A stretch of 55,102 nt of DNA, from NCBI GenBank assembly GCA_021826525.1, contig JAKAZU010000004.1, positions 1-55,102 on the forward strand, in the 5' to 3' direction. Positions 54,930-55,102 of the stretch are shown here, piece after piece. Position 1 is the first letter of the stretch. Every line of letters starts with the position of its first letter. Source of the DNA: Thermoplasmata archaeon (GTDB lineage: Archaea > Thermoplasmatota > Thermoplasmata > UBA184). The notes beneath the pieces were generated by a model. That model searched no databases. It saw only the letters and a list, made by a program, of their open reading frames with translations, and was not told where the DNA came from. Made by a program: the position numbers and the translations under genes.

Positions 54930-55102
54930 CGACGTTCCTCGTCTTCGCGCTCGTTGCCGTTGCCTTCGCCGTCGGATCGATCACGATGAACCGCACGCTC
55001 GGTGCGAAGCGTCGCCGTTCCTACCTCCAGCTCACGACGTACGAGTGCGGGGAAGAGGCCGAGGGAGAGGCCCAGATCGACTTCCCCACCCAGCACTACA
55101 CC
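54914..55102 (+). CDS. nuoA: NADH/F420H2:quinone oxidoreductase subunit A (3' end outside window)
   Basis: Only the first 63 codons are present. The protein starts with a membrane helix (about 5-25, T-T-F-L-V-F-A-L-V-A-V-A-F-A-V) and continues with the loop R-x-x-Y-L-Q-L-T-T-Y-E-C-G-E-E-A-E-G-E-A, which contains the Y-E-C-G motif of complex I subunit A (quinone-site loop, Cys accessible to the active/deactive transition in other systems), then the beginning of the next segment (I-D-F-P-T-Q-H-Y). GGAGGG lies 7 nt before the ATG. The rest of the operon should lie just beyond the window. Confidence 0.85.
   Translation, partial: MDAGVTTFLVFALVAVAFAVGSITMNRTLGAKRRRSYLQLTTYECGEEAEGEAQIDFPTQHYT

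Overview
The window is a gene-dense, high-GC stretch of an archaeal chromosome. Diagnostic archaeal genes are aRF1, RfcS, PriS, FEN1, Sec61-beta, TgtA with a PUA domain, Taw1, Trm5, Kae1, a geranylgeranyl reductase, ApgM, Rio1, a Dim2-type KH protein and a class III pilin. Many genes that begin a transcription unit have a TATA-like element about 25-37 nt before the start codon and almost no leader, while genes inside operons follow each other with ATGA, TGATG or few-base junctions. The gene set (standalone Kae1, FTCD fusion, ApgM, PpsA, NuoA-type subunit, surface proteins with C-terminal membrane anchors) suggests a Thermoplasmatota-like euryarchaeon. That placement is an inference from gene content only. 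No rRNA, tRNA, CRISPR, transposase or phage gene was seen.

Layout. 1-5.6 kb: end of a surface protein, then trxA-prf1 (minus), a methyltransferase, rfcS-moaC-moaB (minus) and a helical His-rich protein. 5.6-8.4 kb: SppA-like protease, the 54-aa Sec61-beta, a HAD hydrolase, taw1. 8.4-11.2 kb: copper P-type ATPase with a 48-aa YHS protein, divergent from a rhodanese. 11.2-12.8 kb: a long bactofilin-like beta-helix protein with a winged-helix protein. 12.9-18.1 kb: UDG, tgtA, a 76-aa protein, kae1, geranylgeranyl reductase. 18.1-20.1 kb (minus): BlaI-like repressor, M56/M48-type membrane protease and a membrane-anchored exported protein. 20.2-25.3 kb: cystathionine beta-synthase, cystathionine gamma-lyase/synthase, cysS and a quinone-reductase-like MDR. 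25.3-29.8 kb: a 1486-aa surface protein of visibly lower GC. 29.8-34.3 kb: ahcY-gcvH, a 3-hydroxyacyl-CoA dehydrogenase/enoyl-CoA hydratase fusion, a GNAT. 34.4-39.1 kb (minus): apgM-trm5-ppsA. 39.1-42.8 kb: a zinc-ribbon membrane protein, a pilin, then a double ribbon-helix-helix protein, a shortened FtsZ-like GTPase and a 54-aa two-helix membrane protein. 42.8-47.9 kb: PAC2 protein, fen1-ftcD-arfC, FAH-family protein. 47.9-50.5 kb (minus): rio1-KH-priS. 50.6-55.1 kb: a 66-aa protein, NfeD, SPFH/stomatin, enoyl-CoA hydratase, a tandem-GNAT protein, and the start of a nuoA-like gene.

How the genes connect. AhcY gives homocysteine, CBS and the gamma-lyase turn it into cysteine, and CysS loads it on tRNA. 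Trm5 makes m1G37, the substrate of Taw1; TgtA and Kae1 serve archaeosine-15 and t6A37. ApgM and PpsA belong to glycolysis/gluconeogenesis.

The most interesting regions are (i) the RHH / truncated FtsZ-like / small membrane protein set at 41.1-42.8 kb with a perfect inverted repeat upstream, (ii) the BlaI-protease-exported protein operon at 18.1-20.1 kb, (iii) the bactofilin-like protein at 11.6-12.8 kb, and (iv) the mosaic surface protein at 25.3-29.8 kb.
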